Shown piece by piece: positions 7,239 to 9,747 of a DNA stretch of 9,747 nt (its first letter is position 1; each line of letters begins with the position of its first letter). The notes beneath the pieces were generated by a model. That model made no database searches. It worked only from the letters and a program-made list of their open reading frames with translations, and was not told the DNA's origin. The translations under genes and the position numbers were made by a program. Location: contig CALNBC010000284.1 of the NCBI GenBank assembly GCA_937874755.1, forward strand, positions 1 to 9,747, read 5' to 3'. Origin of the DNA: an uncultured Clostridia bacterium. GTDB taxonomy: Bacteria > Bacillota > Clostridia > Christensenellales > CALWSW01.

Positions 7239-7817
7239 ATGAAGAGAAAATTAGTGCTGATCGGCGTGCTAGTGTTTTTACTGGCCGCTGGTGCAGGTCT
7301 ATTTGTTTTGACTGGGCGTACCGCAACCGCCGACTTCGGCGGGAAGAGATATACTCTCGCCTCTAGTTCAGAGAGTTTTTCCTCAAAAACCTTCGAGTTT
7401 ACCGCGGAAGATGGCTCAAAGGTCAACGGCGAAAGTTGCTTGGACTGCGGCGGAATGGTCGTAACCTACACTTCACCCGAAGGGGAAGTGAGTTCGGTGG
7501 TCACTGGGAAATTATTCAAGAAAGACGGCAAATTCCAAGAGGAATCCTTCATACCAGACGAAACGCACAATGTTGGCAATTCCATAAGCAAGCCTGAGGC
7601 GCACCGTTTCGTGCTCGCCGTAGCGAAGCAAGATTCTATGCGGGATTACACTTCAAAAGCGTGGCTTTACTGGATCCTAGCTGCGGTGCTGATGGTTTAC
7701 GGCGCGTGGACACTGGGGAATCCGAGCAGGCGCATGGCGAAATGGTTGCCGATGATGATGTTGCTGGGCGGTTCGCTCGTTATCGTCGCGATGTACGCCG
7801 ACCTTCTGTTCATGTAG
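7239..7817 (+). CDS. Uncharacterised three-helix membrane protein with extracytoplasmic CxxC
   Basis: A 192-residue protein I do not recognise. The frame is open from 7155, but the start at ATG 7239 is set by AGGAGGG 6 nt upstream and by the -10 box at 7205-7210, which lies inside the longer version. Helix 1 spans about residues 4-25 after MKRK. Residues 26-140 form a soluble, beta-rich-looking domain with CLDC (C67, C70) followed by GGMVVTY. Helices 2 (141-159) and 3 (168-191) are joined by the positive loop PSRRMAK, and the protein ends right after helix 3. The positive-inside rule puts the 26-140 domain outside the cell. The CxxC could be a disulfide or metal pair, but there is no thioredoxin-like context. 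It lies between argH and argG on the opposite strand, with its own promoter and a shared terminator. Confidence 0.82.
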   Translation: MKRKLVLIGVLVFLLAAGAGLFVLTGRTATADFGGKRYTLASSSESFSSKTFEFTAEDGSKVNGESCLDCGGMVVTYTSPEGEVSSVVTGKLFKKDGKFQEESFIPDETHNVGNSISKPEAHRFVLAVAKQDSMRDYTSKAWLYWILAAVLMVYGAWTLGNPSRRMAKWLPMMMLLGGSLVIVAMYADLLFM

Positions 7818-7827
7818 CCTCAATTAA

Positions 7828-7862
7828 GAAGCCCCGCCGCTTATTAGGAGCAGCGGGGCTTC
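7828..7862. terminator. Bidirectional terminator between the membrane-protein gene and argG
   Basis: A perfect 10-bp stem GAAGCCCCGC (7828-7837) / GCGGGGCTTC (7853-7862), then a C/A mismatch, three more pairs and a 7-nt loop. It fills the 54-bp gap between two convergent genes. T runs are short on both sides (CTTCTTAATT leftward), but the GC-rich stem and location make termination in both directions likely. Confidence 0.75.
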
Positions 7863-7871
7863 GCAACTTTA

Positions 7872-9080
7872 TTACTTCTCTAAAGACTTTTTCATCAACG
7901 CAGCCACGGTCATGGGCAGACCGAACAGATTGATGAACCCTTCTGAATCCTTTTGATTGTAAACTGCGTCCTCGCCGAATGTAGCGAACTCGGGATTGTA
8001 CAGCGAAAAGGGAGAAGTCACTCCGGCGTTGTAACAGCGCCCCTTGTATAGCTCAAGCTTGCTCTCGCCCGTCGTGTTCTGCTGGATGGAATCCATAAAC
8101 GCGTCCAGTCCTTCTCTGAGGGGCGCGTACCACTGGCCGTTGTACACCAGTTCGGAATACCGCAGGGCGACTTGGTGCTTGTAATGCAATGTGTCGCGGT
8201 CAAGAGTGATGCTTTCAAGCTGCTTCAACGCGGCGTAGAGCATAGTCCCGGCTGGGTTTTCGTAAACGCCGCGGCTTTTCATACCAACCAGACGGTTCTC
8301 CACCATATCATCTATTCCAACTCCGTGTTTTGCGCCAATAGCGTTTAGCTTTTCGATGAGCGCGACGGAAGCGAGCTGCTCGCCATTCACGGAAACGGGT
8401 ATACCCTTTTCAAACCCGATAGACACTATCTCCGCCCCGTCCGGCGCGTCCTTAGGATTTTTGGTAATCAAGTAAAGGTCGTCAGGTGGGGCGTTCGCCG
8501 GGTCTTCTAGGTCAGCGCCCTCATGGGAAAGATGCCAGAGGTTTCTATCCATCGAATAGGGGCGCTCCTTGCTGACGGGAACTGGAATTCCCCGTGCAAC
8601 GGCGTAATCGATTTCCTCCTCGCGGGATTTTATATCCCAGAGCCGCCAAGGGGCGATTATCTTCAAGGAAGGATCGAGCGCCTTGATGGTTAACTCGAAG
8701 CGCACCTGGTCGTTGCCCTTGCCTGTGCAACCGTGGGCTATAGCGGTAGCGCCTTCCTTGTGGGCGACATCCACCAGAGCCTTCGCGATGACGGGGCGCG
8801 CCATGGATGTGCCTAGGAGGTAGGTATTCTCGTACATCGCGCCCGCTTTGAGCGTAGGCCAAATAAAATCGGTTACGAATTCGTCCTTAAGGTCGACTAT
8901 ATACAGCTTTTCCGCTCCGGTATTTTTCGCTTTTTCATGCAGGGGTTCAAGTTCCTCGCCCTGACCGACATCTGCAGCAACGGCGATAACATCGCAGTCG
9001 TAGTTTTCCTTCAACCACGGTATGATTATCGAAGTATCCAGTCCACCCGAATAGGCGAGAACGATTTTTTGCTTTGCCAT
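7872..9080 (-). CDS. argG: Argininosuccinate synthase
   Basis: Joins citrulline and aspartate using ATP to form argininosuccinate, the step before ArgH, in the cytoplasm. The 402-residue length is normal. Key features are the N-terminal ATP-binding loop AYSGGLDTS (residues 9-17), [14 protein letters not shown] (116 on), the second family signature, and the intact C-terminal part with GRCYNAGV. The frame is open back to 9146, adding 22 residues (MHIIS...), but those codons overlap the promoter -10 and operators. The ATG at 9080, with GGAGG (plus coordinates 9090-9094) 9 nt upstream, gives the canonical [13 protein letters not shown] start. It is divergent from ruvC and probably transcribed alone, ending at the 7828-7862 hairpin. 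Confidence 0.95.
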   Translation of the reverse strand: MAKQKIVLAYSGGLDTSIIIPWLKENYDCDVIAVAADVGQGEELEPLHEKAKNTGAEKLYIVDLKDEFVTDFIWPTLKAGAMYENTYLLGTSMARPVIAKALVDVAHKEGATAIAHGCTGKGNDQVRFELTIKALDPSLKIIAPWRLWDIKSREEEIDYAVARGIPVPVSKERPYSMDRNLWHLSHEGADLEDPANAPPDDLYLITKNPKDAPDGAEIVSIGFEKGIPVSVNGEQLASVALIEKLNAIGAKHGVGIDDMVENRLVGMKSRGVYENPAGTMLYAALKQLESITLDRDTLHYKHQVALRYSELVYNGQWYAPLREGLDAFMDSIQQNTTGESKLELYKGRCYNAGVTSPFSLYNPEFATFGEDAVYNQKDSEGFINLFGLPMTVAALMKKSLEK

Positions 9081-9109
9081 TTCTTTGAGCCTCCGTTTAA
9101 TGTTCATAT

Positions 9110-9147
9110 CATGCGTAATTATACATACTATTGAAATAATATGCAAG
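9110..9147 (-). promoter_or_regulatory. Tandem ARG-box-like operators on the argG promoter
   Basis: Two 18-bp imperfect palindromes lie 2 bp apart. On the minus strand they read CTTGCATATTATTTCAAT (9130-9147) and TATGTATAATTACGCATG (9110-9127). Compared with the ARG box TNTGAATWWWWATTCANW, both keep the TG...CA ends and the AT-only centre, the first more closely. They cover the -35, spacer and -10 of argG. This is the arrangement used by arginine-dependent ArgR/AhrC repressors, so argG is probably repressed by arginine. Confidence 0.6.
9118..9146 (-). promoter_or_regulatory. argG promoter (sigma-A type)
   Basis: On the minus strand TTGCAT (plus coordinates 9141-9146), a 17-bp spacer and a perfect TATAAT (9118-9123). 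Transcription should start near 9111, giving a leader of about 30 nt. This places the upstream ATG at 9146 outside the message. Confidence 0.65.
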
Positions 9148-9232
9148 TCCTATTTTGGATTTATACCGCACTTTTCCATCTTGCAGTTGCCCGCCTTGTG
9201 CAACCATGCGTTCGGTGATAAAATAAACCAGA

Positions 9233-9238
9233 TATAAT
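9233..9238 (+). promoter_or_regulatory. Possible ruvC promoter (-10 box)
   Basis: A perfect TATAAT about 35 bp before the ruvC start. No good -35 is found at 16-18 bp (TTCGGT at 9211-9216 is poor) and there is no TG extension, so this is tentative. The rest of the argG-ruvC gap shows only short, weak inverted repeats near 9181-9204. Confidence 0.4.
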
Positions 9239-9273
9239 AGAACCCGTCAGGGAGTAGAACAAAAGGTGATTAC

Positions 9274-9747
9274 TTGAGAATTCTCGGTATCGATCCCGGG
9301 CTCGCCACTGTGGGGTACGGAGTGATAGAGTCAGATAAGGCAAGATTGTCCCCTGTTGATTACGGAGTGATAGAAACTGCGTCCGGTTTGCCGCTCCCTA
9401 GGCGACTGAATCTTGTATATATGGGCATGAAGAGCCTGATAGAATCATACGCGCCTCATGCCGTCGCCTTCGAGGAACTCTTTTTTTATCATAACGTCAA
9501 CACGGCGCTACCCGTGGGTCACGCGAGGGGGGTATTACTGCTCGCGGCGGAGGAAGCAGGCCTTCCGATGTACGAATTCACACCCATGCAAGTCAAGCTG
9601 GCAACTGTGGGCTACGGTCACGCAGAAAAAAAGCAAGTGCAGGAAATGGTGCGTGTGCAGCTCAGGCTCAAGTACGCTCCAAAGCCAGACGATGCTGCGG
9701 ATGCTTTAGCTGTGGCGATTTGTTGCGCCGGTGCTTGGGGTCCGATG
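9274..9747 (+). CDS. ruvC: Crossover junction endodeoxyribonuclease RuvC, 3' end cut by window
   Basis: RuvC dimers resolve Holliday junctions by paired nicks, working with the RuvAB branch-migration motor. The window holds 158 codons with no stop. The family is about 160-175 residues, so only the last few are missing. The translation begins (M)RILGIDPGLATVGYGV. All four acidic catalytic positions are present: D7, E67 (in FEEL), D140 and D143 (in KPDDAADALAVA). The start is TTG at 9274, which gives the standard RuvC N-terminus and has AAAGGTGAT just upstream; no ATG suits. In many bacteria ruvA and ruvB follow ruvC; that region lies outside the window. Confidence 0.93.
   Translation, partial: MRILGIDPGLATVGYGVIESDKARLSPVDYGVIETASGLPLPRRLNLVYMGMKSLIESYAPHAVAFEELFFYHNVNTALPVGHARGVLLLAAEEAGLPMYEFTPMQVKLATVGYGHAEKKQVQEMVRVQLRLKYAPKPDDAADALAVAICCAGAWGPM

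Noticed and set aside
9081..9146. Upstream ATG extending argG by 22 residues
   Set aside because: The extension covers the argG promoter and operators, and the ATG at 9080 has GGAGG and the canonical [13 protein letters not shown] start.
9181..9204. Short inverted repeats (TTGCA/TGCAA, GTTGC/GCAAC) between argG and ruvC
   Set aside because: Five-base arms with loops of 9-13 nt give a weak hairpin, with no T run and no gene ending there; not a credible terminator or riboswitch.
9316..9374. Exact 14-bp direct repeat TACGGAGTGATAGA (9316-9329 and 9361-9374) inside ruvC
   Set aside because: The copies are 45 bp apart, in frame, and both encode YGVIE in adjacent beta strands, which RuvC proteins often show; it is coding similarity, not a regulatory or mobile repeat.

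Overview
The window reads as ordinary chromosome of a Firmicutes/Clostridia-type anaerobe. Start sites carry strong AGGAGG-type ribosome binding sites and promoters are close to the sigma-A consensus. One lipoprotein resembles conserved hypothetical lipoproteins of Clostridia. This taxonomic guess rests on general resemblance only. I see no mobile element, CRISPR array, rRNA or tRNA.

Layout, left to right: (1) the 5' part of a leftward gene for a DUF4380-like (galactose-mutarotase-fold) protein, running off the left edge; (2) divergent from it, a stand-alone leuA (2-isopropylmalate synthase) with its own promoter and a hairpin terminator; (3) a promoter followed by proA (gamma-glutamyl phosphate reductase) and, 2 nt later, rmuC, probably one transcript; (4) a long inverted repeat where rmuC meets a leftward block; (5) leftward argH (argininosuccinate lyase) followed by a lipoprotein gene; (6) a rightward gene for a small uncharacterised membrane protein, divergent from argH; (7) a bidirectional-looking terminator; (8) leftward argG (argininosuccinate synthase), whose promoter lies under two ARG-box-like operators; (9) divergent from argG, the Holliday junction resolvase gene ruvC, which starts at TTG and is cut by the right edge shortly before its expected end.

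The recognisable genes cover amino acid biosynthesis (leucine: leuA; proline: proA; the last two steps of arginine: argG and argH) and DNA recombination (rmuC, ruvC). ArgG and ArgH act in sequence (citrulline to argininosuccinate to arginine), but their genes are separated by the oppositely oriented membrane-protein gene, so they cannot form a simple argGH operon here. proB is not next to proA, and leuBCD are not next to leuA.

I did not find a convincing new biological system. The parts worth a second look are the two uncharacterised envelope proteins (the DUF3221-like lipoprotein and the three-helix CxxC membrane protein), the split argG/argH arrangement, and the paired ARG-box-like sites on argG.
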